A stretch of 64,000 nucleotides of DNA from Phycisphaerae bacterium. Lineage in GTDB: Bacteria > Planctomycetota > Phycisphaerae > Tepidisphaerales > Tepidisphaeraceae. Positions 41,793-50,300 of this stretch are shown piece by piece. Location: positions 1 to 64,000 of the forward strand of contig JAICIO010000005.1 in assembly GCA_025924315.1 (NCBI GenBank). Reading direction: 5' to 3'. The notes below the pieces were generated by a model that was not told the origin of the DNA, searched no databases, and worked only from the letters and a program-made list of their open reading frames with translations. Every line of letters begins with the position of its first letter. Position 1 is the first letter of the stretch. The position numbers were made by a program, and so were the translations under genes.

Positions 41793-43136
41793 TCAGACGA
41801 TTTCATATCCCTTGCGCTGCTCGCGCGCGAGGAAGCCGTTGGCCTGCTGATCGCCGACGATCTGCTGCTTCGTTGCGTCCCAGAAGATCTCGCGATTGAG
41901 GCGCATCGCGATGATCGCGAGATGGCACGTCGTGAGATTCCGCGTGTGGCTGAAGACGTCCGAGCGCGGCTGGCGACGCGTGCGCGTGCAATGCAGGAAC
42001 TCCGCCATGTGGCGCTCCGGTGGTTGCGGCATGCTCGTATCCGTCGGCGGAAGGAACAGCGGATCTTTCGGCAGCGGTTTCGTCTTCAATTCATCAAATG
42101 CCTTGCCGATGATCTTCTCGCGGTTGCAGAAGAGCGTGCCTTCGTCGCCTTCGAAGAGGATGCCATTGTCGCCGGGGAAACCGGGCAGCTGATCGTGCAG
42201 CAGCATCTCCACGCCGTTGGCGAACTTGATCCGCACGCCGAACTTCGTCGCGGTGTTGTACTTGTTGTCCTCCGTCGGCCAGCCGTCCTTCATCGGCACC
42301 GGCCGATCGACATTCATCACCTCGAGCGAGATTGGCCCGGGAAGATCCGGCGCGACCGCCCACTGCGCGATGTCCACATGATGCGCGCCCCAGTCCGTCG
42401 CCATGCCGCCGGAATATTCGTACCACCAGCGAAACGTGAAGTGGCAGCGCTCCTTGATGTACTCGTGCGCCGGCGCCTGTCCCTGCCACCGATCCCAGTC
42501 CAGACTTTTCGGAACCGGCGAGGGTTTGAAACCCTCCGGCGTGTTTTTCTGCGGCTGCGGACCGACGCACACCGTCACGCGCTTGATGTTGCCGAGTCTG
42601 CCCGCATGGACGAGCGCGACCGGCGGAAGGAAGTGATCGTCATTCCGCTGCCACGTGCCGACCTGCACGATTCGGCTCGTCTGCCGCACCGTATTCCGCA
42701 GCAGCGCGCACTCCGCCACGGTCAGCGTCGCTGGCTTTTCCAGATACAAATCCTTCCCCGCCCGCATCGCATCGACCGCGATCTTCGTATGCCAGTGATC
42801 CGGCGTCGCGATGAGGCAAACATCCACATCCGGCCGCTCGAGAATCTCGCGATATTCCTTGGTGACGAAAGCCTTCCCGCCGCAGAGTCGTTTGTTGAAA
42901 TCCGCCGAGTGATCCTCATCCACATCGCACAGCGCGACCAGCTCGATCCCGCGCTTGCCGAAGAACTGCGTATGAAACCCCGCCATCCCTCCGCAGCCGA
43001 TGATCGCGAGCCGCGTCTTCTTTGGTTGCGTGCTCGCCGTCGTCTGCGCTCGCGCGACAGGCGCACTCGCCAAAACCGGCGCCGCTGCCACTGCGCCCGC
43101 GGCCTTCATCACATCACGTCGGGAAAGTTTGCTCAT
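41793..43136 (-). CDS. Tat-exported Gfo/Idh/MocA-family oxidoreductase
   Basis: An NAD(P)-dependent sugar-type oxidoreductase of 447 aa carrying a twin-arginine leader (SRRDVMKAAGAVAAAPVLA). LAIIGCGGMAGFHTQFF is the dinucleotide-binding loop, followed by LVALCDVDE, VDVCLIATPDHWH, and GKDLYLEKPATLT with the catalytic Lys-Pro. WWYEYSGGMATDWGAHHVDIAQW is the typical substrate-side His motif of planctomycete and Bacteroidetes members. Exported versions probably act on extracellular glycans. ATG 43136 has AGGAG upstream. Confidence 0.92.
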   Translation of the reverse strand: MSKLSRRDVMKAAGAVAAAPVLASAPVARAQTTASTQPKKTRLAIIGCGGMAGFHTQFFGKRGIELVALCDVDEDHSADFNKRLCGGKAFVTKEYREILERPDVDVCLIATPDHWHTKIAVDAMRAGKDLYLEKPATLTVAECALLRNTVRQTSRIVQVGTWQRNDDHFLPPVALVHAGRLGNIKRVTVCVGPQPQKNTPEGFKPSPVPKSLDWDRWQGQAPAHEYIKERCHFTFRWWYEYSGGMATDWGAHHVDIAQWAVAPDLPGPISLEVMNVDRPVPMKDGWPTEDNKYNTATKFGVRIKFANGVEMLLHDQLPGFPGDNGILFEGDEGTLFCNREKIIGKAFDELKTKPLPKDPLFLPPTDTSMPQPPERHMAEFLHCTRTRRQPRSDVFSHTRNLTTCHLAIIAMRLNREIFWDATKQQIVGDQQANGFLAREQRKGYEIV

Positions 43137-43231
43137 GATTCTCCTGTAGTTGTCCATGCTACAGGAGATCGTATTGGATGTTGAATCAAAGGTGCAAAAG
43201 CGTACTCGCGACACCGGCTTTCAGTTTTTCG

Positions 43232-43346
43232 ACCCGTGCATTATTTTTCCACGAAGGACACGAAGGAACACGAAGAAGAATTCCCCCGCCTTTCATTTGT
43301 GTCCCTTCGTGTTCATTCGTGGACAATCCTCTTCCGCAGATCCACG
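43232..43346. repeat. 115-bp direct repeat with iterated ACACGAAGG inverted words, copy 1
   Basis: From ACCCGTGCATTATTTTTCC to the CTTCCGCAGAT end, this block recurs 347 bases downstream (43579-43693) with only a few differences. It contains ACGAAGGACACGAAGG words facing CCTTCGTGTTCATTCGTGG. Confidence 0.85.
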
Positions 43347-43384
43347 GGGGTATTTTCGCAGTTTGCTTCTCGAATAGGTGACAC

Positions 43385-43567
43385 ATGAACGCAGAAGAAC
43401 AGAAAGCGTGGGCGACGAAAGTCGCTGTTTTGGCAGTTGACGCCTTGGTCGACGCACGCCTCATCGATCAGACCGTATTCGAACAGGCAGCGCGCATTGT
43501 TGAGGAAGAGATCTGTGTGCGGCTGGCGCTGGGCGATTATCCTCCGCCTCAGGCAGCGAATGAGTAG
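43385..43567 (+). CDS. Small protein of unknown function between direct repeats
   Basis: A 60-aa, acidic, helical protein (TKVAVLAVDALVDARL; FEQAARIVEEEICVRLALGD). I recognise no family. It is probably real because it has a plausible GGTGAC sequence before the ATG, sensible composition and codon use like its neighbours. It sits between two near-identical 115-bp repeats, and its TAG stop is the head of a GTAGCACGG repeat, so its end may have been moved by the insertion. Confidence 0.6.
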   Translation: MNAEEQKAWATKVAVLAVDALVDARLIDQTVFEQAARIVEEEICVRLALGDYPPPQAANE

Positions 43568-43712
43568 CACGGTTTTTAACCCGTGCATTATTTTTCCACG
43601 AAGGACACGAAGTAACACGAAGAAGAATCCCCCCGCCTTTTATTCGTGTCCCTTCGTGTCCATTCGTGGACAATCCTCTTCCGCAGATGCACGGCTTGAA
43701 AAGCCGTGCTAC
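43564..43712. repeat. Family B REP (GTAGCACGG) interrupted by the second 115-bp repeat
   Basis: The left arm GTAGCACGGTTTTTAACCCG and the right arm GCACGGCTTGAAAAGCCGTG plus CTAC are separated by copy 2 of the ACACGAAGG block (43579-43693), indicating one family nested in another. The GTAG head forms the stop codon of the 60-aa gene. Confidence 0.8.
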
Positions 43713-43721
43713 CTTACCGCC

Positions 43722-44186
43722 GTGATTCAACAGCTCGACCACATCAACATCGTTGTTCGCGATCTCGATCGCATGGTGGATTTTTACACGCGGGTGCTCG
43801 GCCTGCGCGAGACCAAGCGCGTGACGATCAGCGGGAAATGGATCGACGAAACCGTCGGCCTCACAGACGTCCTCGGCGACGTCGTGTATCTCGACCTTGA
43901 AACCGGCCCGCGGATCGAATTGATCGCCTATCGCCGCCCCACCAGCGCCGCGCCGCCCGGGCTCGACCGCGCCAACACCATCGGCTTTCGCCACATCGCC
44001 TTCCGCGTGGACGACATCGACGCCACCGTCGCCAAGCTGCGCGCGAGCAGCACGAAGTTCTTCAGCGACATCCAGCGCGTCCCCGACACGCAGGTCACCT
44101 ACACCGGCGGCGTCCGCAAGCGGCTGATCTATTTCCAGGACCCCGAAGGCAATCTGCTGGAGTTGTGCGAGTACAAGGCGGGGTGA
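43722..44186 (+). CDS. VOC-superfamily (glyoxalase-like) protein
   Basis: A 154-aa vicinal-oxygen-chelate protein: QQLDHINIVVRDLDRMVDFYTRVLGL (first metal His and beta-alpha start), ETVGLTDVLGDVVYLDLETGPRIELIAY, GFRHIAFRVDDIDATVAKLRA (second half with His), and RLIYFQDPEGNLLELCEY (terminal metal Glu). This is the methylmalonyl-CoA-epimerase/glyoxalase-I-like type; the substrate is unknown. The start is GTG 43722, ten bases after a repeat. A degenerate copy of its 3' end is found at 44781-44846. Confidence 0.88.
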   Translation: MIQQLDHINIVVRDLDRMVDFYTRVLGLRETKRVTISGKWIDETVGLTDVLGDVVYLDLETGPRIELIAYRRPTSAAPPGLDRANTIGFRHIAFRVDDIDATVAKLRASSTKFFSDIQRVPDTQVTYTGGVRKRLIYFQDPEGNLLELCEYKAG

Positions 44187-44197
44187 TCGGAATTCTT

Positions 44198-44275
44198 AGC
44201 CACGGATGAACACAGATGAACACGGATTTGTTGTCCACGAATGATGGCGAAGCGAATCATGCCGAATGGACACGA
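44198..44275. repeat. Iterated ACACAGATGAACACGGAT-type repeat remnant
   Basis: CCACGGATGAACACAGATGA and ACACGGAT followed by TTGTCCACGAATG and TGGACACGAAGGAAT form an incomplete inverted iterated-word element after the VOC gene. Confidence 0.6.
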
Positions 44276-44327
44276 AGGAATCCGCGGGCGAGGCGTGGCG
44301 TCGACTCAATCATACACGGATGACAGA

Positions 44328-44738
44328 TTACCAGTGCAACTGCCCTGTGGCCGCGCACCACAGAATCAAGCAGCTCATCAGAATGGCCATCAGAGGAAAC
44401 GCTAGTAGCGCAATATTAGGAGAGATGGTGTACCACGTGTCGAGCGATGCGCGGGCGGGCTTTGGAAACAGACCGGAATACCGCTCGGAGGACTGCTCGG
44501 TAAAAGAACCCTGTTGATCAATTTGTGCGATCCCATAAGCGATGGCCAGCACGATCCCGTAGTACGCTGGCCAAGCCAAGGCGAGCGCCATCACCGCGAG
44601 AATCCGATTTCGCGACGCGATCATCACAACATCGGTCACGATGAATGCGACTTCGGCGATCGTCGCCAACACGATAGACAACTTCAGGCACCATCGCCGA
44701 ATTGCCCACGGACGTTTCGCCTGCTCGCCGGATTGCAT
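44328..44738 (-). CDS. Small multi-pass membrane protein, unknown
   Basis: A 136-aa protein with about four hydrophobic segments (LSIVLATIAEVAFIVTDVVM; ILAVMALALAWPAYYGIVLA; NIALLAFPLMAILMSCLIL). No family recognised. It lies in a low-density region of repeats and fragments and may be a recent arrival. Composition is a little lower in GC than the neighbours. Confidence 0.55.
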   Translation of the reverse strand: MQSGEQAKRPWAIRRWCLKLSIVLATIAEVAFIVTDVVMIASRNRILAVMALALAWPAYYGIVLAIAYGIAQIDQQGSFTEQSSERYSGLFPKPARASLDTWYTISPNIALLAFPLMAILMSCLILWCAATGQLHW

Positions 44739-44780
44739 ATGCTATCGCGATTCTACCGTCAGCCTCGCCGTTCCGCATTC

Positions 44781-44846
44781 CGGCTGATCTATTTCCAGGA
44801 TCCGGGAGGCAGTCTACCGGAGTTGTGCGAGCGCAGGGGCGGTTGA
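44781..44846 (+). pseudogene. Duplicated 3' fragment of the VOC gene
   Basis: Sixty-six bases match the last 66 bases of the VOC gene (44121-44186) at an offset of exactly 660, with about a dozen substitutions, and end with the same TGA. The encoded peptide RLIYFQDPGGSLPELCE keeps the reading frame but has no upstream domain. Confidence 0.75.
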
Positions 44847-44868
44847 ACTCTTAGCATGGTACACTAAC

Positions 44869-45081
44869 GTGGAACGGCTGTTCTGGTGTCTAATGATCGC
44901 CGCTTTGCTCACCATGCCCATCACGGAGATGGCGCGCTCGATCATTCACAAAAGACGTGAAAGAATTCAGGGAATCGGGGGAACCCAGGACATTTTCATG
45001 ATCGGCGTGCTCGTGTTCTTCGTCCTTACTGTTGCGACGATCGTCACCGCAATTGTTGGGAATGTGTTCCCGCGCCGGTAG
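44869..45081 (+). CDS. Putative small two-helix membrane protein
   Basis: A 70-aa ORF from GTG 44869 with two hydrophobic segments (LFWCLMIAALLTMPITEMA; FMIGVLVFFVLTVATIVTAI) separated by a basic loop (IIHKRRERIQG). No family is recognised, and there is no strong ribosome-binding site, so it could be spurious. Confidence 0.4.
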   Translation: MERLFWCLMIAALLTMPITEMARSIIHKRRERIQGIGGTQDIFMIGVLVFFVLTVATIVTAIVGNVFPRR

Positions 45082-45117
45082 ATGACCGAGGAGCACGAGG
45101 CGGCTCGGGCTGTGCGC

Positions 45118-45185
45118 GTTTAGCCGCGAGCTTGCTCGCGAGTTTTTTAAGCAGAAAAACCACGCGAGCAAGCTCGCGGCTAAAC
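45118..45185. repeat. TTTAGCCGCGAGC paired hairpin, copy 2
   Basis: Perfect 23-bp inverted repeat, same family as 19536-19604. The TTTAG head on the minus strand supplies the TAG stop (45180-45182) of the beta-strand-repeat protein gene. Confidence 0.9.
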
Positions 45186-47162
45186 GGCTATGCGGGACGC
45201 ACGTCTCGGGCGCTTGAGCAACCTGGACATCATCATCAGTGATACGAGGCCGAACGTTCCCGGCTCGGGGGCGGCGGAGTAGTGAAGGATCACGCCGCTT
45301 GCGTTCCCGAAGAGGCTCCATGAACCGCCGGGCGCGCCGTCCGCGCCGGATTGGTCGTTGCTCACGTGGTCGTAGACATCAAAGAGGCTCGGGTCGATCG
45401 TTACCCCGCCGCTCCTGTTCACGATCAGCCAGTCGTAGTTCAGGGATTTGTCGAAGTGGGCGATCGTCCCGTCCGTCGCGCCGGTGACATCGATCTTGAA
45501 TCTGCTGCCGGTCGTCAGCGCCGTGAGATCGAGCGAGCCGTTGAGCTGCAGCTGGTCGTATTTGCTACCGGCCGACGACTGCAGTTGGTCGCTGGCGTCG
45601 CCGATCTCGATCGAAAGCGTTCCGCCGCCGATCCAGGTCTGGTCGTTGGTCTTGAGGATTCCGACGCCATTGTCGCCCGGCGCGAGCGTCCCGCCCTTGT
45701 CGATCTTCACCGACCGCGAGATGGAACCGGTCCCCATGAGCACGCCGGTGTTGGCGTTCACGCCGTCGCCCACCGTCACCGCGCCGCCGCCACTTGTAAG
45801 CGTGCCATTCACGATGAGCTTTCCGGCGGTCACGTTCGTCGTGCCGGTGTAGGCGTTCGACGCGGTCAGCGTCGTCGATCCGCTGCCGACCTGATACAGG
45901 TTCCCCGATCCGCTGATCGCATTGGCGACGCTGTACCCGTCGCTGCGGTTGAAGACGAGCTTGCTGTTGTTGACGACGTTCCCGCTGCCGAGCACACCGC
46001 TCGTTCCGCCGTCGCCGACCTGCAGTGCGCCGAGGCTGATCGTCGTGTTGCCCGAATAGGAATTGTTCGACGAGCTGAGCACGAGCGTTCCCGCACCCGC
46101 CTTGGTCAGCCCGCTGATGCCCGCGATCGGCGCGGCGATCTTCGCGGTGTGCGCTGCGTTCGTGACAGTGATGGTGTTGCCCAGGGGTGCAAGCGTGATC
46201 GAGCCGCCGCCGTCCGTGAGTTGGTAGCCGTCGGCGTCGAACTGCAGACCATCTTCGGTGGAGACAGCGGCGGCGACACTGACGGTACCGCCGGTCCCCG
46301 AGAAGATCGCTTTGCTCACGGACGCCCACGCTTTGATGCCTGTGGATCCGGTGGAGCTTTCCGTCCAGTTGTTGGCCGTCGTGTTCCACGTGCCCGACGT
46401 ACCGTTGCTTCCGACGCCGGATGAATTGCCGTTCAGATCCCAATACAGCGGAGCGTAGTTAAAGGTGATGCTGAAGTCGTCGATGGCGAGGCCATCGTCG
46501 GCGTTGGTATCATCGGGATCGGACCAGCGAAGGTAGATTGTTCCGCCTGCGGCCACCGAACTGCCGGGCGTGTACAGTCCGCCGCGACCGGTGGTGAAAT
46601 TCCCCGAGACATTTCCGTCGAGTGCAGTCCCGCTGCCACTGTTCACAGGGCTCACAAAATTGAAGGAGCTCCCCATCGCCACGAAACTGCTTCCGTCTGA
46701 GCTGTAGTTCGCGCTGAGCGTGTTGGTGACCGCCGAAGCGCCGTGACGCCACTGTTCACCCGTGTAGTTGATCGTGAAGGAAAGAATGCTTGCGCCGGCG
46801 TTGTTGGCGGCCCGAAATTCCGTCTCGCGTTCTACTCCACCCGATGCAAGCGAGCCAAGCGCGCGGTCCCCGCTATTTCCGTAGTTGAAGTTATTCCCAG
46901 AGGTTGCCGCGCCCGAGTTTGCGGCAACCGTGGTAGTGCTGGCGGAGCCGTCGGTTCCGACGAACCATCCGGTGGGGGCGAGGTTCCCGGCCGTGCCCAT
47001 AATGTCGAAGTTTTCGCTGTAGGTGCGCGTGGTCTGCGAGATCTGTGCCCGCGTTTGTCCCGCAAGGATCGCTGTGGTTGCGACGAACATCCAAAGCGTG
47101 AGTGCCCAACGTCGGTACAAGCTGGATGCTTTCCCCATTTCAATCGCTGCGTCTGCGCGCAT
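45180..47162 (-). CDS. Autotransporter-type beta-strand repeat PEP-CTERM protein
   Basis: A 660-aa exported surface protein. After the signal (LTLWMFVATTAILAGQTRA) comes a beta-rich region with TYSENFDIMG and IYLRWSDPDDTNADDGLAIDDFSI, like a lectin/laminin-type module of about 190 residues. Then follow autotransporter-associated beta-strand repeats (SGLTKAGAGTLVLSS; YSGNTTISLGALQVG; YTGTTNVTAGKLIVNG). It ends in APEP, a hydrophobic segment and RPRRASR. The stop codon lies in a TTTAG repeat, which may have trimmed the basic tail. Three such genes follow one another here. Confidence 0.88.
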   Translation of the reverse strand: MRADAAIEMGKASSLYRRWALTLWMFVATTAILAGQTRAQISQTTRTYSENFDIMGTAGNLAPTGWFVGTDGSASTTTVAANSGAATSGNNFNYGNSGDRALGSLASGGVERETEFRAANNAGASILSFTINYTGEQWRHGASAVTNTLSANYSSDGSSFVAMGSSFNFVSPVNSGSGTALDGNVSGNFTTGRGGLYTPGSSVAAGGTIYLRWSDPDDTNADDGLAIDDFSITFNYAPLYWDLNGNSSGVGSNGTSGTWNTTANNWTESSTGSTGIKAWASVSKAIFSGTGGTVSVAAAVSTEDGLQFDADGYQLTDGGGSITLAPLGNTITVTNAAHTAKIAAPIAGISGLTKAGAGTLVLSSSNNSYSGNTTISLGALQVGDGGTSGVLGSGNVVNNSKLVFNRSDGYSVANAISGSGNLYQVGSGSTTLTASNAYTGTTNVTAGKLIVNGTLTSGGGAVTVGDGVNANTGVLMGTGSISRSVKIDKGGTLAPGDNGVGILKTNDQTWIGGGTLSIEIGDASDQLQSSAGSKYDQLQLNGSLDLTALTTGSRFKIDVTGATDGTIAHFDKSLNYDWLIVNRSGGVTIDPSLFDVYDHVSNDQSGADGAPGGSWSLFGNASGVILHYSAAPEPGTFGLVSLMMMSRLLKRPRRASRIAV

Positions 47163-47300
47163 GGTTCACCCCAAGACTTGCCCCTATCGATCATCGGTGG
47201 ACATGTTGAAGTGGAAAAGTATCGAGACGTGAGCGGGATTACCAAAAAGAGCGAACGTTCACGACATTAAATTGGGAAAGGTGTTCCACCGAGCAGCGCG

Positions 47301-47337
47301 AAAAAAAAGGCCCGGATCGGAAGTTCCGATCCGGGCC
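47301..47337 (-). terminator. Rho-independent terminator
   Basis: A 14-bp perfect stem (GGCCCGGATCGGAA/TTCCGATCCGGGCC, 47309-47337) is followed on the minus strand by eight U. It ends the 1174-aa protein gene. Confidence 0.92.
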
Positions 47338-47363
47338 GCTGTCCGTTCCGGCACACCCCTGGC

Positions 47364-50300
47364 TTAGGCGCCCGCCGCCACTCGCCGCCGGGGGCGGCGG
47401 GTGAGGGTCGTCATCAGGGCCAGGGCCAGGAGCGCGGTGCTGGCGGGTTCGGGGGCGGCGGAGTAATTCAATAGCACGTTGTCGCCGTCGGCCGTGATCG
47501 TGAACGCGCCGTTCTGGGCGCCGGGGTCATTCGTCGCCGTGATGTCGTTGGTGAAGCCGGTGGTGAGGATCTGGAAGACGGCGGGGTCGATCGAAACGGG
47601 GCTGGTGGTGGTGGCGATGATCCAGGAATAGTTCTGCGTCTTGTCGAAGTTCTGCGCGTCACCGGGCGTGTTGCCGGCGGTAAGCGAACGCACGTCGATG
47701 GTGAAGGTGTTGCCGCTCGTTGACGTGACGGCGAGCGCGCCGCTGAGCTGCAGCTGGTCGAAGCCGGCGCCGGCCGTGCCGGCGGCGTCGTTCACTTCCC
47801 ATACATAGGTTCCGCCCTGTCCCCATTCCTGATCGCCGAGCGAGAGCGCGCCGGGGCTGCTCCCTGGCGAGACGGTGGCGGTATTGGTGATGATCGTTTT
47901 GCCGGCGACCGTGCCGCCGCCGGAGAGGGTTTTGCCGGGGGCGACGGTGAAGCCGGTGGCGCCGAAGTCGGAGATGTCGAACGTGCTGCCTGCTTCGACT
48001 TTCACGGAGCTGACGATGCTGCCGGTGCCCGCGAGGAAGAGCGTGCCGCCGGTGATGTGCGTGAGGCCATCGTAGGTGTGAACGTTGTTGAACGTCGCGA
48101 CGCCAAGGCCGGCCTTGGTGTACGACCCGCCGGCGCCCGACATGATGCCGGGATAGCCCGCGGAGGAATTATCGGCGCCCGAGGTGAGCGATCCGCTGCC
48201 GAGCGTGACGCTGCCGGCGCCGGAGAGCGCGCCGATCGTGTCGCTGTGTCCGTTGACGTCGAACGTCGCGACGGGGGCGATGTGAACTGCGGTGGAATCG
48301 GAGAGGACATCGTCGGCGCCCAGGCGGAGCGTGCCGTGGTTGATGAAGGTTGCGCCGGTGTAGGAATTCGATCCGCTAAAGGTGGCGACGCCGTTGCCCG
48401 CTTTCAAGAAGACGCCGCCGACGCCGGACATATTACCGGAGTAGGTGGTTGAGGCGTCGTCTCCGCCGGCGGTGAGCGCGCCCGCGCCGAGAACGACGCT
48501 GCCTGCGCCGGCGAGCGAGCCGATGGTTTGGCTGGTGCCGTTAAGGTCGAAGGTCGCGGGCGCAGCGACGGTGACGTCGGTGGAGTTGGAGAGGACGTTG
48601 CTCGCGCCCATCACGAGCTGGCCGTTGTTGATGTTCGTCGCGCCGGTGTAGGTGCTCGCGCCGGAGAACGTGGCGACGCCGGTGCCGGCCTTGTTGAAGC
48701 TGCCGGCGCCGATCATCACGCCGGAATACGTGGCGGAGGTGTTTGCGCCCCAGGTGAGCGCGCCGGTTGCGCCGAGATCGGTGGTGCCGGCGCCGGCGAG
48801 CGAACCGATCGTGTCGGTGTTGCCGCTGAGATCGAACGTCGCGCTGCCGGCGACGGTGACGGCGGTGCTGTCGGAGAGAACGTTGTTTGCGCCTTCGCGC
48901 AGGATCCCGGCGTTGATGTTGGTTGCGCCGATGTAGGTGTTCGCGCCGCTGAAGGTGGCGACGCCGTTGCCGATCTTGGTGAAGAAACCGTTTCCGCTGA
49001 TCACACCCGAGAAAGTCGTGGACGTGTCATCAAAACCGGCCGTCAGCGCCGAGCCGGCATTCCCGAAGGCGACGCTGCCGGCACCGGCGAGCGAGCCGAT
49101 CGTATCGGTGATGTTGTTCGCGAGCGCGAGCGTCGCGCTGGCGGCGATCGTGACGGCTGTCGAGTCGGAAAGCACATTGCTGGCGCCCAGACGCAGATTG
49201 CCGCCATTGATAAAGGTCGGCCCAGTGTACGAGTTGGCGCCTGCGAGGTTGAGCGATCCGACGCCGGTCTTTACGAACGTTCCGCCAGTGCCGCTGATTA
49301 CACCCGTGAAGTTGGATGACGTATCACCCGCGATGAGCGTGCCGCTGCCGAGGGTGATGCTTCCGGCGCCGGCGATGGAGGAAACGGTTTCCGTGTTGTT
49401 CGCGAGATCGAGCGTGCCGGTGACGCTGACGGCGGTGGTATCGGCGAGGCGCTCGCTGGAGGCGAGGCGCAGGGTACCGACGTTGACCGTAGTGGCGCCA
49501 GTGTAGGTTTGCGCGTTGGTGAACGTTGCGACACCGCTACCGGCTTTGGTGAATCCGCCGGCGCCGCTGATGACGCCGTCGTAGGTCCAGCTCGGCGTCG
49601 CGCCTGCGGTCAGCACGCCGTTCGTGCCCGTCGTCACACTTCCGCTGCCGGTGAGCGCGCCGCTCGTGACGGTGCGGGTGTTGACGTCGAAGACGGCGGG
49701 GCTCGCAATGTTGATGTTGGCGGCGTTGGTGAAGACACCATTCGCGCCGAGGCGGAGCGTGCCGTCGTTGATGAGGACGTTGTTGATCGAGCTGCCCGCG
49801 CCGCTGAGAGTGGCGACGCCGGTGCCGTTCTTGTTGAACGTGCCGGTGCCGGTAACGGTGCCGGCATACGTGCCGGAGCTGTTGTCGCCATAGGCATTGA
49901 GCGTCCCCGCGCCGACCGCGACAGTGCCGCCGCTGCCCGAGAGCGTCGCGATCGTCAGCGCGTGACCGTTCAGATCGAGGCTTCCGCCGTTCACGACGAC
50001 GTTCGACGTGCTGTCCAGGGCATTGTCGATGCCGAAGCGAAGCGAGCCCGCGCTGACAATGGTTGTGCCAGTGTACGTGTTCACCTTGACGAAGGTCTCG
50101 ACGCCGCTGCCGGCTTTGGTGAACGTTCCCGAGCCGCTCATCACGCCGGAGTAACTCGTCGAGGTGTTGTCACCACCGGCGGTGAGCGCGCCGTTCGTGC
50201 CGAGCGTGACGCTTCCGCCGCCAGCGAGCGAGCCGATGGTCTCGGTCTTGCCGTTCACATCAAACGTTGCGACGTTTGCAACGGTGACGGCGGATCCATC

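Noticed and set aside
43249-43693. CRISPR array
   Set aside because: The repeated words are inverted and contiguous, and there are no regular unique spacers or cas genes.
44514-44846. 110-codon ORF ending in a VOC-like tail
   Set aside because: Only the last 20 or so residues are VOC-like; the rest is antisense to the 44328 membrane-protein gene, so it is a fragment and not a gene.
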